DNA of 64,000 nucleotides. Origin: Paenibacillus woosongensis (GTDB lineage Bacteria > Bacillota > Bacilli > Paenibacillales > Paenibacillaceae). How positions within the stretch are numbered: position 1 is the first letter of the stretch; each line of letters opens with the position of its first letter. The stretch is taken from positions 62,001 through 126,000 of the forward strand of contig NZ_WNZW01000009.1 of the NCBI RefSeq assembly GCF_009725165.1, in the 5' to 3' direction. A program made the translations under genes and the position numbers. Positions 1 through 9,475 of the stretch are shown here, in pieces. The notes under the pieces are model-generated. The model had not been told where the DNA came from. It made no database searches and saw nothing but the letters and a program-made list of their open reading frames with translations.

Positions 1-3000
1 GTCACCGAAGAAGCCAATCATACCGAAGGCGGCTCCCGCGCTTTGAAGGTAGAAGGCAGAACATCGACTTGGCATGGCCCGTCGCTGCGTGTCGAGGAAT
101 ACGTCGACAAGGGCAGCGAATACAAGATTTCCGCTTGGGTCAAGCTGATCCACCCTGCAAGCTCGCAGCTTCAGCTGTCTACGCAAATCGGCAACGGCGG
201 CAGCGCGAATTATGTCGCACTTGCCCCTAAAACGATCAATGCCAGCGACGGCTGGGTCCAGTTTGAGGGAACCTACCGTTATAACAGCGTCGGCGATGAA
301 TACTTAACGATCTATGTGGAGAGCTCCAATAACGCTGCGGCCTCCTTCTATATCGACGATATCAGCTTTGAGAAAACAAGCGCCGGACCGATTGATATCG
401 AGAAGGACCTGCTTCCGATCAAAGACGCTTATCAATCTGACTTCCTGATCGGCAGCGCCATATCCGCAGAGGACCTCGACGGCGTTCGGCTTGAGCTGCT
501 GAAGATGCATCACAACGTCGCCACGGCCGGCAATGCTATGAAGCCGGATGCACTGCAGCCGAGCAAAGGGGACTTTACCTTTGATGCCGCTGATGCAATG
601 GTGGATAAAATTCTAGCCGAGGGAATGCAGATGCACGGACACGTACTGGTCTGGCATCAGCAATCGCCGGCATGGATGAATACGACGACGGATGCGGCAG
701 GCAATACGGTTCCCCTGAGCCGGGACGAGGCGCTCGCGAACTTAAGAGCCCATATCCGAACGGTCGTTGAGCATTTCGGCGACAGAGTCATTTCCTGGGA
801 CGTCGTCAATGAAGCGATGAACGATAATCCGCCTAATCCGTCCGATTGGAAAGAGGCGCTGCGCAAGGCTCCATGGTATCAGGCCATCGGTCCGGACTAT
901 ATCGAGCAGGCGTTCCTCGCCGCCCGGGAAGTGCTGGACGAGAAAGGCTGGGACATCAAGCTGTACTACAATGATTACAACGATGATAACCAGAACAAAG
1001 CCGAGGCCATCTACAGCATGGTCAAAGAAATCAATGAGAATTACGCCAAGACACACCCAGGCAAGCTGCTGATCGACGGCGTCGGCATGCAGGGGCATTA
1101 TTCGGTGAACACGAACCCGGCCAACGTCAAGCTGTCCTTGGAGAAGTTCATTTCCTTAGGCGTGGAAGTGAGCGTCACCGAGCTGGACATTCAAGCCGGC
1201 AGCAACTATGAGCTCTCCGAGCAACTTGCCAATGCACAAGGCTATTTATACGCAGAGCTGTTCAAAATCTATAAGGAGCACGCCGATCATATCGCCCGCG
1301 TTACGTTCTGGGGCCTCGATGATGCCACAAGCTGGAGAGCTTCGAGCAATCCATTGCTATTTGATAAAAATCTCCAGGCCAAACCGGCTTATTACGGTGT
1401 CATTAACCCGGATAAATTCATCGAGGAGCATCAGCCTGAGACAGGCAATGCCAACCAGTCCTCGGCCAAATTTGCCACTCCGGTCATTGACGGAACGGTT
1501 GACGCCGTATGGAATGACACCCCGGGCATGCCAATTAACCGGTATCAGATGGCTTGGCAGGGAGCAAATGGAGTTGCCAAAGCGCTGTGGGACGACAAGA
1601 ACCTGTACGTATTGGTCCAGGTAAGCGACTCCCAGCTCGACAAATCCAGCGCTAACGAATGGGAGCATGATTCCGTCGAGGTCTTCCTGGACGAGAACAA
1701 TGCCAAAACCTCGTTCTATCAAGATGACGACGGGCAGTATAGAATCAATTTTGCTAACGAGACTTCGTTTAATCCGCCAAGCCTCGCTGAAGGCTTCGAA
1801 TCGGCTGTCCAGGTTTCCGGCTCGAACTACACGGTGGAAATGAAGATTCCGTTCAAAACGATTACACCGGCCAACAATATGAAAGTAGGCTTCGACACCC
1901 AGATCAATGACGCCAAAGACGGCGCCCGCCAAAGCGTAGCCACGTGGAATGACACAACCGGCAACGGATACCAGGATACTTCCGTGTACGGCGTGTTGTC
2001 TCTCATCGGCAAGCCAGCTTCCCCAGGCGGAAGCAGCAGCGGCGGAAGCGGAAGCAGCAGCGGAAGCACCAATAGCGGCAGCGGATCTGCCCCTCAAGAA
2101 GGAACTGTGGAGAGCAAAGACGGTGTAGTCACAATTAAACCGGAAGTCAAAGTCGATAACGGGCATGCAACGGCTGCGATTTCTAAAGACACCCTGAGCA
2201 AAGCTCTCGAGCAAGCCACTCCTGCCGCAAATGGCAAGAAACAAATCGTCATTGACGTGGCGGAACAGACAGAGGCAGCGTCCTATGAAGTGCAGCTGCC
2301 AGCACAGAGCCTGAAGGGGCAGGAAGCCTTCCAGCTATTGTTGAAAACGGATCGAGCGACACTGCAAATTCCGAGCGGACTACTGTCCAATGCGGCCGAT
2401 GACGCTGATCAAGTATCTATCCGCGTAGGAGCAGCCTCTACTGAGGGCTGGAGTGCAGCTGCACGGGAGCGGGTCGGCAGCCGCCCGGCGATCGACCTGA
2501 GCATCACGGCAGGCGATAATGTCATCGCCTGGAATAACCCTGATGCTCCAATCACGGTAGCTATTCCCTACACGCCATCCGCGGAAGAGCTGAACCATCC
2601 GGAACAGATCGTTGTTCTGTATATTGACGGCAACGGCAACGCGACAGCAATCCCGAACGGAAGATATGATGCGGCAGCGGGAACGGTTGTTTTCCAAACT
2701 GACCATTTCGGTTCTTACGCTGTATCCTTCTCATCGAAGAGCTTTGGAGATCTGCACAATGTCCCTTGGGCCAAACAAGCCATTGATGCGCTGGCGGCTC
2801 GCGATATCATCCAAGGAACAGATGACAGCAGCTTCTCTCCTGAAGCTGCTATCAACAGAGCGGACTTTCTGGCGCTGCTGATCAGAACCCTGGAGCTGAA
2901 AGGCACGGGCCGCAGTGAGGCCGCCTTCAGCGATGTCCCATCCACGGCTTACTACAGCCATGAATTGGCCATTGCCAGGGAGCTCGGTATCGCCGCCGGG

Positions 3001-3279
3001 TTTGCGGACAATACCTTCAGACCTGACACCGAGATCTCCCGTCAGGATATGATGGCGCTGGCCGCACGCGCACTTGCAGCCGCTGGCAAGCTATCCGAAG
3101 GCACCACAGCCCTAGACGCTTATACGGATGCAGAGAGCGTTGCCGACTATGCCAAAGACAGCATCGCAGCTCTGGTGAAGAGCGGCATCGTCGCCGGCAA
3201 GAACGACAAGCTGGCGCCGCATGATTCGCTCAATCGCGCTGAGGCAGCGGCCATCCTGTACCGCATTTGGAAGCTGTAG
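1..3279 (+). CDS. Modular cell-surface endo-1,4-beta-xylanase (GH10, CBM9, SLH), 5' partial
   Basis: Secreted enzyme that cuts internal beta-1,4 bonds in xylan and is held on the cell wall by SLH repeats. The frame is open at base 1, so the start, signal peptide and first part lie upstream. Order seen: end of a CBM4/9-type sandwich (to about 370), GH10 barrel (about 400-1430), a CBM9-like domain (about 1450-2010), a Gly/Ser linker (2020-2090), an unassigned beta-rich region, then three SLH repeats (about 2740-3276). The catalytic acid/base is the Glu of WDVVNEA (811-813) and the nucleophile the Glu of TELD (1180-1182). The fold is complete through both catalytic residues, so the enzyme should be active. 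A terminator follows directly. Confidence 0.96.
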   Translation, partial: VTEEANHTEGGSRALKVEGRTSTWHGPSLRVEEYVDKGSEYKISAWVKLIHPASSQLQLSTQIGNGGSANYVALAPKTINASDGWVQFEGTYRYNSVGDEYLTIYVESSNNAAASFYIDDISFEKTSAGPIDIEKDLLPIKDAYQSDFLIGSAISAEDLDGVRLELLKMHHNVATAGNAMKPDALQPSKGDFTFDAADAMVDKILAEGMQMHGHVLVWHQQSPAWMNTTTDAAGNTVPLSRDEALANLRAHIRTVVEHFGDRVISWDVVNEAMNDNPPNPSDWKEALRKAPWYQAIGPDYIEQAFLAAREVLDEKGWDIKLYYNDYNDDNQNKAEAIYSMVKEINENYAKTHPGKLLIDGVGMQGHYSVNTNPANVKLSLEKFISLGVEVSVTELDIQAGSNYELSEQLANAQGYLYAELFKIYKEHADHIARVTFWGLDDATSWRASSNPLLFDKNLQAKPAYYGVINPDKFIEEHQPETGNANQSSAKFATPVIDGTVDAVWNDTPGMPINRYQMAWQGANGVAKALWDDKNLYVLVQVSDSQLDKSSANEWEHDSVEVFLDENNAKTSFYQDDDGQYRINFANETSFNPPSLAEGFESAVQVSGSNYTVEMKIPFKTITPANNMKVGFDTQINDAKDGARQSVATWNDTTGNGYQDTSVYGVLSLIGKPASPGGSSSGGSGSSSGSTNSGSGSAPQEGTVESKDGVVTIKPEVKVDNGHATAAISKDTLSKALEQATPAANGKKQIVIDVAEQTEAASYEVQLPAQSLKGQEAFQLLLKTDRATLQIPSGLLSNAADDADQVSIRVGAASTEGWSAAARERVGSRPAIDLSITAGDNVIAWNNPDAPITVAIPYTPSAEELNHPEQIVVLYIDGNGNATAIPNGRYDAAAGTVVFQTDHFGSYAVSFSSKSFGDLHNVPWAKQAIDALAARDIIQGTDDSSFSPEAAINRADFLALLIRTLELKGTGRSEAAFSDVPSTAYYSHELAIARELGIAAGFADNTFRPDTEISRQDMMALAARALAAAGKLSEGTTALDAYTDAESVADYAKDSIAALVKSGIVAGKNDKLAPHDSLNRAEAAAILYRIWKL

Positions 3280-3295
3280 GCACGGATAACAAACA

Positions 3296-3332
3296 AGCTG
3301 ACACCGGTATGAACCGGTGTCAGCTCTTTATT
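3296..3332 (+). terminator. Intrinsic terminator after the xylanase gene
   Basis: A 13-bp inverted repeat, AGCTGACACCGGT and ACCGGTGTCAGCT, with a short ATGA loop starts about 17 nt after the stop codon. It is followed by CTTTATTTT on the + strand. Confidence 0.9.
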
Positions 3333-3391
3333 TTGATTAAGGTAGCAATAATTGACTGCTATGTACAAATATGAAAAACTTGGGTTGGGTG

Positions 3392-3646
3392 ATGAGTATG
3401 GATATTCCAAACAATAACAATATCGCCGGGAATAAGGTTCCCAACGCCCCAAAAGGCGGCAAACGACCCGGAGCCGGCCGCAAGCCTATCGGCTTGACCC
3501 GGAAAATATCCTTGACGCTGCCGCCCGCCTATTGGGCGGAAATCGACCGGCGCTGCTACAACTCTGATTATTCCATTTCGGAAATATTAAGAGCGATCGT
3601 AGAAGACTATCTGCAGGAAGCAGACCTTCTCGATACGTCGAAGTAA
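3392..3646 (+). CDS. Small ribbon-helix-helix-like protein
   Basis: A protein of about 84 residues. The N-terminus is rich in Asn, Gly, Pro and Lys and includes KRPGAGRKP, a basic stretch common at the start of small DNA-binding proteins. It is followed by a short strand (TRKISLTLPPAYW) and two helices (AEIDRRCY and SISEILRAIVEDYL), the layout of a ribbon-helix-helix fold. Such proteins usually bind DNA as dimers; the target here is unknown. The start is uncertain: in-frame ATGs lie at 3371, 3392 and 3398, none with a strong ribosome binding site, and 3392 is a compromise. The stop lies 12 nt before the next gene, whose AGGAGG lies in the gap, so the two are probably co-transcribed. Confidence 0.7.
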   Translation: MSMDIPNNNNIAGNKVPNAPKGGKRPGAGRKPIGLTRKISLTLPPAYWAEIDRRCYNSDYSISEILRAIVEDYLQEADLLDTSK

Positions 3647-3658
3647 GGAGGGATTGAG

Positions 3659-4507
3659 ATGGCGGATCAGCATCATTTGGAATTGTCCGATGCACGCCTA
3701 TTTTACAGGACAAATGGGTCCGGGCAGCCCTTGATCTTCATTCACGGCAATTTCAACGACCATCATATTTGGGAGGAGCAGGCTGACTTCTTCGGCAGAT
3801 ACGCTCAAGATGTTCAAGTTATCCGCTATGACTTAAGAGGCTACGGCGGATCAAGCACCCCTGCGTCCTCCTTCTCTCACGTTCATGACCTGAAGTGCTT
3901 AATCGAGCATTTGCACCTGAATGCAGCCGTGCTCATCGGCTCCTCGATGGGCGGAGGCATTGCCCTCGATTTTGCCCTAGCCTATCCTGAGTACGTGCGA
4001 GCACTGGTGCTCGCGGCTCCCTCTGTGACGAATCAGCGTTATCCCTGGAAAATGCTCTGGAAGGGGATCAGCAACTTCTATCAACTGCGGTTCCGCGGCA
4101 GCCAGTCTGCCATAGAAGCCTTTATTCAAGACGATTACTGGAGCTATTTCTTCCCCTCTCCTCATCGAAGGGCAGCCCGGGAGAAAGTGCTGCGGAATGT
4201 CCGGAATCCCGATAATTTCTGCCGGTTCCCCCCTCGCCTTGCCCTTCCGCCGCGCATCAGCAGTATGCAGCGGCTGAATGAAATCCAGGTCCCTACCCTG
4301 ATTGTGGCTGCGGACGGGGATCATCCGTTCAATCTGAAGACTGCCGGCGACCTTAGCAAGCTTATTCCGCAAGCATCGGGAGCGATGTTCCACGACTGCG
4401 GCCATCTTCCTTTTATCGAGCAGCCCGATAAGTTCAATCAGACATTACTCGCCTTTATTCAACCTATGTTATCCGGTAAGCGACAGAAGAGCCTGCAATC
4501 CCGTTAA
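3659..4507 (+). CDS. Alpha/beta hydrolase
   Basis: A 282-residue cytoplasmic hydrolase of the alpha/beta fold. Seen in order: the oxyanion HGNFNDHH segment near residue 30, the nucleophile elbow GSSMGGG near residue 95 (catalytic Ser), an acidic position in VAADGDHPFN near 220 and the catalytic His in CGHLPF near 247. This is a full triad and the usual family length. There is no signal peptide. The ribosome binding site AAGGAGGG before the ATG at 3659 fixes the start. The substrate cannot be read from the sequence; family members act on esters, lactones or other small molecules. It follows the ribbon-helix-helix-like gene by 12 nt and ends convergent with the ABC transporter operon. Confidence 0.88.
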   Translation: MADQHHLELSDARLFYRTNGSGQPLIFIHGNFNDHHIWEEQADFFGRYAQDVQVIRYDLRGYGGSSTPASSFSHVHDLKCLIEHLHLNAAVLIGSSMGGGIALDFALAYPEYVRALVLAAPSVTNQRYPWKMLWKGISNFYQLRFRGSQSAIEAFIQDDYWSYFFPSPHRRAAREKVLRNVRNPDNFCRFPPRLALPPRISSMQRLNEIQVPTLIVAADGDHPFNLKTAGDLSKLIPQASGAMFHDCGHLPFIEQPDKFNQTLLAFIQPMLSGKRQKSLQSR

Positions 4508-4548
4508 ATCCCTTGAACCAGTTCCCTGCGGGGCCAGCGCCAGCACAG

Positions 4549-5307
4549 CTATATTCCTATTTCTCTCATCTTTGCTGTTACCTGCCCGACCCTTCCATCG
4601 GTGTCCGTTCCGTTATACTTCGGAAGCTTCAATTCGCTGACGATCGTTCCATCGCGCATGAACATAATACGTTCCGTCCGTGCCGCAACCGTGGCGTCGT
4701 GAGTAACAAGCAGAATCGCGGTCCCCTCTGCATTGATTTCGGAAAATAAGTCCATAATCTCCTGTGCCGATTTGGAATTGAGCGCGCCCGTAGGCTCGTC
4801 GCCGAATATAATTTTCGGACTGTTCATCAGCGCGCGGCATATTCCCGCCCGTTGCAGCTGGCCTCCGGACACCTGGGTCATGTCGCGCTTCTCAAGCTCG
4901 GCAATGCCTACCCTTTGCATAAGCGCTCTTGCCTTTGCCGTAATTTCTGCGGCGTTCTTTCTGCTCCCCCGCATGGACGGAAGAATGATGTTGTCAAGGA
5001 TGTTCAGGTGCTTCAGCATCGTCGGCTGTTGAAATACAAAGCCCATCTGGGTTCTGCGCATATCCGCAAGCTCATTCTCCCCAAGCTTGGATAGATCCTT
5101 GCCGTCAAACAAGACCTTGCCGTCATTTACGCGGTCCGTACCGCTCAGTGCAAACATCAGCGTTGATTTCCCCGAGCCCGAAGGCCCCATAACGGCCACG
5201 AACTCGCCTTCCTCTATTTCCACGGTCACGCCGCCCAATACGTTGCGTCTTTCATCGCCCTCGCCGAAGGATTTTATGAGGTGATCTCCAATAATGATTT
5301 TCTTCAT
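4549..5307 (-). CDS. ABC transporter ATP-binding protein (FtsX-partner type)
   Basis: A 252-residue ATPase of the LolD/MacB-like group that drives FtsX-type permeases. It shows Walker A GPSGSGKST near residue 42, the Q-loop in VFQQPTM, the signature VSGGQLQRAG near 145, Walker B IIFGDEPTGAL and the H-loop THD. It starts 4 nt after the permease stop with an AGGAG site, so the two are made together. It is the last gene of a three-gene operon led by a TetR regulator. Systems of this layout often export peptides or antibiotics or handle lipoproteins; the substrate here is unknown. Confidence 0.95.
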   Translation of the reverse strand: MKKIIIGDHLIKSFGEGDERRNVLGGVTVEIEEGEFVAVMGPSGSGKSTLMFALSGTDRVNDGKVLFDGKDLSKLGENELADMRRTQMGFVFQQPTMLKHLNILDNIILPSMRGSRKNAAEITAKARALMQRVGIAELEKRDMTQVSGGQLQRAGICRALMNSPKIIFGDEPTGALNSKSAQEIMDLFSEINAEGTAILLVTHDATVAARTERIMFMRDGTIVSELKLPKYNGTDTDGRVGQVTAKMREIGI

Positions 5308-5311
5308 AGGC

Positions 5312-7630
5312 CTACTCCTTTATATGTTCGGAAATGATGATTCGACCCGCGCCCAAGGTGCCGAGGATGGTGGCGATCAGCACCGTGCCAGTCATCATCA
5401 GCGGATTTAGCAAATAGGCCGCAAGCGGCTCGACCGTAAAACGAAACGCTGCCGCTCCAAAGGAGGAGATCACCGCCCCGGCAAGCATCTCTCCGAGCGT
5501 GTTGGCCAGAAGCGTGCCAAGGACAATGCCGATCATCAGCACGAACACCGCACGCGATACATACTGCGCCTGAATATCGGAGCCTGTGAAGCCGAAGGCT
5601 TTCATGACGGCGATGGAGTATCTGTCTTTGGCAACAAGCAGTTTCATGAACAGCAGCGTAACCAGTACCATGATCATGAGAGCCACTGCAACGGCCGCAT
5701 AAGAGGCCTTTTCGATGGAGCTTATGGTGGAACCAAACGTCTGTGCAATATAGGCATCCATGTCAGAAACCTTAGCGTAAGCAAACCTGCCCGCATAGTC
5801 CGCGACCTTGCTGTGGATGAGGGATGGGTCCGCAAGCTCTGCAGAAATGATGTACCACATTGCGTCTGCCGTATGATCGTTGAAAACAGCCTTCGCTGTT
5901 TTGCCTCCGTTGGTGATGTCGGAATAGATGCCGCTGACCGTCAGCTTCCTTTCCTTCCCCCCGATCACCAGGGTGATGACATCGCCGGTCTTCTTGCTCA
6001 GCTCCTCCGCGTTCAAAGTGGACAGCGCAATCTCGTCTGCTGCGGCAGGTGCTCTGCCCTGGGAGTAGGCGATAGGGAATATCGAATGGTCGCCGAGTTC
6101 GATTTTTAAATTTTTTTCCACGCCGGCTTCTGTTGTTACTTTGAACGTTTTCGTGGCAAACACGGCATACTCGGAAATGGCCTTATCCTCTTTCATTGCC
6201 TTTAAAATTTCAGCAGCTTTGTCGGATATACGGTCGGTCTGCTGGAGATCTATGCGCAAATCATAGCTCCCGACTCCCATATATTGAATGAAGCTCTTGG
6301 AGGAAATCGTGTTGTACAGATTCTGCGGCACAATCATGATAAATACGGAAATGATCAGCACGATCAGCATGGTGGCGTACAGTTTTTTTCGGGCCAGAAC
6401 ATCCTTGACCCCTAGAAAAATATTCGTGTTGAACAGCCGGTTCGTGCTTAGGCGCATGTGCTTTGTTACTGTCGCCTTTTCCTGAGAATTGCCGAAACGA
6501 ATGGCTTCCGCCGCAGATATCTGCCGAAAGCGTCTCAGCACTCCGCTCACATAAATCATAATGGCGAGAAAAACAAGCAGAATGCCGATGATTCCAAGAA
6601 ACGGCGCCAGGGATGCGCGGCTGCTCTCCCCCATATACAGCCGGATATTTTCAAGAAGCAGATCTTTGAAAACCAAGGACAATCCAAAGCCCGCCAAGCC
6701 CCCCGCCACCGCAATGGCCGCGTATTTGGCAAGATAAATCTTCTTGATGTCGGAAATACGCAGCCCTAATGTCTTCATCACTCCGATTTCGCGGTAATCG
6801 TCTTCGATTTTCGCAAGGAGCGTAAAGCGGATGCACATCAAGGCGATGGCCACGACGAGCACGCTCACTAGCAGAATGACCCCAATCATCATTCCATCGG
6901 AAATTGCATTGATCATTTTAAATAGCGGATATGTAATCGTTGGCCCGTTCGCTTCCAGTCCTGCAGCAGCATAATCGGTCTCGAAAGCCCCTAGTGCCGA
7001 TAAATCCTTCAATCTGAATTCGATCAGATATTCCGTACTGCCCAGGCTTTGTAATTCTGCGTGGTCCTGGGGACTAACCAGAAATCGCTTGGAGGAGGAG
7101 AGCATGGAGTTCATCTGTGAATCGCGCAGAAATCCCGCTACGGTAAATTCTTTGCCGCTGATGACTGCCCTGTCGCCAAGCTTGACCGTGTTATCCCTCA
7201 TATAGTTGACGGGTACATACAGTTCGCCGTCAGATACGTTTATGATATTCCCGTTCAGATCAAGCAGATAGTCGAACTTATCGCTCTGGACGCTGAATCC
7301 GTTATCCTGGACACTATCCGCAAGCGAACGATCTCCTAGTACAATCCGGGCGCCGTCCATATTGAGAAACTCCAGCACCTGAAATTCATCCATATTGCTG
7401 TGCCGATTCGCAAATTCCGTCAGCCGGGCAGGATCAAGTTCACCAGCATGCATCTGCATAAAATGAGGCGTCTTCGCCCGGGTCATCAGCGTATCTATCG
7501 CCCCCGACAGATGGACAACGAGTATCGCCGCAAGCGAGACCAGCATAGCTGCCGCTGCTACAAATATCGTGGTCGTCAGCGTGATCAGCTTGCTGTTTGA
7601 TATATCATTGCGGATTAATCTAAAATACAT
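5312..7630 (-). CDS. ABC transporter permease with two FtsX domains
   Basis: A 772-residue membrane protein. An N-terminal membrane helix is followed by a long extracytoplasmic region, then three helices (about residues 245-375) forming one FtsX domain. A second soluble region is followed by another FtsX domain near the C-terminus (about 630-765). Duplicated permeases of this kind work with one ATPase as mechanotransmitters or exporters. The start ATG has an AGGGGTG site that overlaps the end of the upstream TetR gene, which gives tight coupling. No substrate can be assigned. Confidence 0.93.
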   Translation of the reverse strand: MYFRLIRNDISNSKLITLTTTIFVAAAAMLVSLAAILVVHLSGAIDTLMTRAKTPHFMQMHAGELDPARLTEFANRHSNMDEFQVLEFLNMDGARIVLGDRSLADSVQDNGFSVQSDKFDYLLDLNGNIINVSDGELYVPVNYMRDNTVKLGDRAVISGKEFTVAGFLRDSQMNSMLSSSKRFLVSPQDHAELQSLGSTEYLIEFRLKDLSALGAFETDYAAAGLEANGPTITYPLFKMINAISDGMMIGVILLVSVLVVAIALMCIRFTLLAKIEDDYREIGVMKTLGLRISDIKKIYLAKYAAIAVAGGLAGFGLSLVFKDLLLENIRLYMGESSRASLAPFLGIIGILLVFLAIMIYVSGVLRRFRQISAAEAIRFGNSQEKATVTKHMRLSTNRLFNTNIFLGVKDVLARKKLYATMLIVLIISVFIMIVPQNLYNTISSKSFIQYMGVGSYDLRIDLQQTDRISDKAAEILKAMKEDKAISEYAVFATKTFKVTTEAGVEKNLKIELGDHSIFPIAYSQGRAPAAADEIALSTLNAEELSKKTGDVITLVIGGKERKLTVSGIYSDITNGGKTAKAVFNDHTADAMWYIISAELADPSLIHSKVADYAGRFAYAKVSDMDAYIAQTFGSTISSIEKASYAAVAVALMIMVLVTLLFMKLLVAKDRYSIAVMKAFGFTGSDIQAQYVSRAVFVLMIGIVLGTLLANTLGEMLAGAVISSFGAAAFRFTVEPLAAYLLNPLMMTGTVLIATILGTLGAGRIIISEHIKE

Positions 7631-7633
7631 AAG

Positions 7634-8278
7634 TCACCCCTGTGCCTCAGGATTCATCCCAAACATCCGCAAAACGTCCTTCAGGCTTCCTTTTTCTGCC
7701 CCAAGCAGTCTCTCCACATTACAGATAAAGGCAAGCATTCGCGACAGGCGCTCCTCATCCGTCAATGCAACCATGTCACCATCAAAGACGGTATTCGCAT
7801 AAATCACAATCATCTCCATACATTCATAAGGATACGGTGTGCTGAACATTCCTTGCTCGATCCCCTCGCGGATGATCTCCGTTAATATCGGCGGAACGCC
7901 ATGGATAATGACCTTTTGGATCTTCTGATGCATCAGCGCGTTCTGAGGCTTGTGGATATGCTCCATAATCTCCTCGCTGCTTCCGCCGCTTAGGTTCAGT
8001 GCCATGACAACACGGATAATACGCTCGACAACGGGTACGCTCTTGTCTGCGGCAATACTCTGAGCTGCGCCTAGAAGACGGGCGCTATACCGCTCGATCA
8101 GCGCGTCCATAATATCTTCCTTTGACTTGAAGTGATGATACAATGTACCCCGTGCAATTCCGACCTTCACGAGAATATCGTTTGTGCTTGTACCATCAAA
8201 GCCCTTAAGCGCAAAGAGCTCATCCGCCGCATCCAGTATTTCGTTTCTGCGCTCCTCTGCATCTTTTACAACTCTCAA
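7634..8278 (-). CDS. TetR/AcrR family transcriptional regulator
   Basis: A 214-residue repressor with an N-terminal TetR helix-turn-helix (RRNEILDAADELFALKGF, then ARGTLYHHFKSKEDIM) and a variable C-terminal ligand domain. I start it at a TTG at 8278 because GAGGAGGG lies 6 nt upstream; an ATG ten codons earlier has no such site and sits inside the operator region. It is the first gene of the operon with the FtsX permease and ATPase, so it probably represses its own operon. A dyad just upstream (8313-8329) is the likely target. The inducing ligand is unknown. Confidence 0.92.
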   Translation of the reverse strand: MRVVKDAEERRNEILDAADELFALKGFDGTSTNDILVKVGIARGTLYHHFKSKEDIMDALIERYSARLLGAAQSIAADKSVPVVERIIRVVMALNLSGGSSEEIMEHIHKPQNALMHQKIQKVIIHGVPPILTEIIREGIEQGMFSTPYPYECMEMIVIYANTVFDGDMVALTDEERLSRMLAFICNVERLLGAEKGSLKDVLRMFGMNPEAQG

Positions 8279-8312
8279 TGATATGCCCTCCTCGCCATAC
8301 ACTATCATACCG

Positions 8313-8329
8313 ACCGACTGTCTGTCGGT
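8313..8329. promoter_or_regulatory. Putative TetR operator upstream of the FtsX/ABC operon
   Basis: The inverted repeat ACCGAC-TGTCT-GTCGGT lies about 35 nt upstream of the proposed TTG start of the TetR gene. Its size and position fit an autoregulatory TetR operator. That it binds this regulator is inference. Confidence 0.6.
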
Positions 8330-8383
8330 TATATCTTAACATGCCATGATAGAATGTCAACGCAAATTTCCACACCGAACAAA

Positions 8384-8408
8384 ATCCCGGCCTCCATGAG
8401 GCCGGGCT
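8384..8408 (-). terminator. Terminator after the DUF1259-like pair
   Basis: A 9-bp stem CCCGGCCTC/GAGGCCGGG with a 3-nt loop, followed on the minus strand by ATTTTGTTC. It lies about 40 nt past the stop of the gene at 8449. Confidence 0.8.
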
Positions 8409-8448
8409 AAACAATCCCCCTTTAAATGCGGTTATTCATCTCATCATC

Positions 8449-8871
8449 TTAGCCTAAGAAAGAAATAGAACGTTTAACCTTTCTTGCGAAGGCAATCGGA
8501 TTGTCGATCGATTCCCAGTGGATATACATCAGACGCGGATTCTCAAACAGCCAGTGATTGTGGACGGCCGTTACTTTAATTCCATTTTTGCGAAGATTGC
8601 TTATCAATTGGTTGACTTGGTTCTGGAAGAGAGCCGTTTCCCCTAAACAAAGCGCGCGGCCTGAACTGTCCAGCGATTCAAACGAGAACAGCTGATAACG
8701 CACCAATGGAGACGTTGTCCTTCTGCCCAAAATAGAAGCGTTCACTTTCCTATTTCTACTTACAAAACAAACCGGCCCTTTAGTAATTTCATGCTCCGTT
8801 CCGCCTAAAATGCGTGAAAATTGGTTGCATAGCCTTTTAAAACGAGGACTTGCCTTTATCTGTTCCGCCAT
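8449..8871 (-). CDS. DUF1259-like protein, paralogue 2 of a tandem pair
   Basis: A 140-residue protein without signal peptide or membrane segment. The C-terminal half carries the core I associate with DUF1259 (LpqO/LppY-type): GIKVTAVHNHWLFENPRL and then MYIHWES, with conserved His residues. Family members are often longer and hold two such domains; this has one. It is a paralogue of the gene at 8921, with near-identical motifs (SFESLDSSGRALCLGETA). The start at 8871 is chosen by alignment with that paralogue; an ATG at 8883 is nearly on top of the AAAGG site. Its function is unknown. Confidence 0.85.
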   Translation of the reverse strand: MAEQIKASPRFKRLCNQFSRILGGTEHEITKGPVCFVSRNRKVNASILGRRTTSPLVRYQLFSFESLDSSGRALCLGETALFQNQVNQLISNLRKNGIKVTAVHNHWLFENPRLMYIHWESIDNPIAFARKVKRSISFLG

Positions 8872-8920
8872 AGAGAAGTTCATCCTTTCAATTTATAGTA
8901 AAAACATCAGCCCAGCTGCG

Positions 8921-9340
8921 TTAACCTAAGAATGCAATGGATTCCTTTGTTTTTCTGGCAAATGCAATCGGGTTCGCGATGGCTTCCCAGTGCATATACA
9001 TCAGGCGCGGATTTTCCTTTAGCCAGTGATTATGAAGGGCGGTCACTTTTATTCCCCGTCTACGGAGATTCGAGAGCAAACGGTTAACCTGGTTTTGATG
9101 TACGGCTGTCTCTCCCAGACATAGCGCACGCCCCGACTTATCCAGCGATTCAAACGAGAACATTTGCATCTGAACCAACGGGGATCGCGTTCTTCTTCCC
9201 AGGATCGTCTCGCTTAAATTCGTCATCCGGGTGACAAAACAAACCGGCCCCTCCTCAATTTCAGATTCTCCCCCCAGAATTCTTCCAAATTGATCACACA
9301 GCCTTTTGAATTGCGGACTTACCTTTACTTGCCCCGCCAT
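8921..9340 (-). CDS. DUF1259-like protein, paralogue 1 of a tandem pair
   Basis: A 139-residue cytoplasmic protein matching its downstream neighbour along its length, including SFESLDKSGRALCLGETA, VTALHNHWLKENPRL and MYMHWEA. The start at 9340 follows AAAGGAGG by 7 nt; a longer frame upstream lacks such a site. The pair, about 50 nt apart on one strand, looks like a recent tandem duplication. The conserved HNH triplet could bind a metal, but it is not the HNH nuclease motif. The function is unknown. Confidence 0.86.
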   Translation of the reverse strand: MAGQVKVSPQFKRLCDQFGRILGGESEIEEGPVCFVTRMTNLSETILGRRTRSPLVQMQMFSFESLDKSGRALCLGETAVHQNQVNRLLSNLRRRGIKVTALHNHWLKENPRLMYMHWEAIANPIAFARKTKESIAFLG

Positions 9341-9429
9341 GCAAATCCTCCTTTGATCATTTTCTAACCATCTTATGACCAGGGAAGAAAAGTGAATTAG
9401 GCGAATCACTCATTTCAGCACAATAAAAA

Positions 9430-9460
9430 AAGACACTAACCAATTTACGGTTAGTGTCTT
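9430..9460 (-). terminator. Terminator after the SLH-domain protein gene
   Basis: A 12-bp stem AAGACACTAACC/GGTTAGTGTCTT with a T-run on the minus strand, 16 nt past the stop of the gene at 9476. A related stem recurs at 12858-12888. Confidence 0.9.
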
Positions 9461-9475
9461 CCCTTATGAAGGAAC

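Noticed and set aside
1357..2244. A 295-codon open frame on the minus strand
   Set aside because: It is antisense to the xylanase and has no sensible domain.
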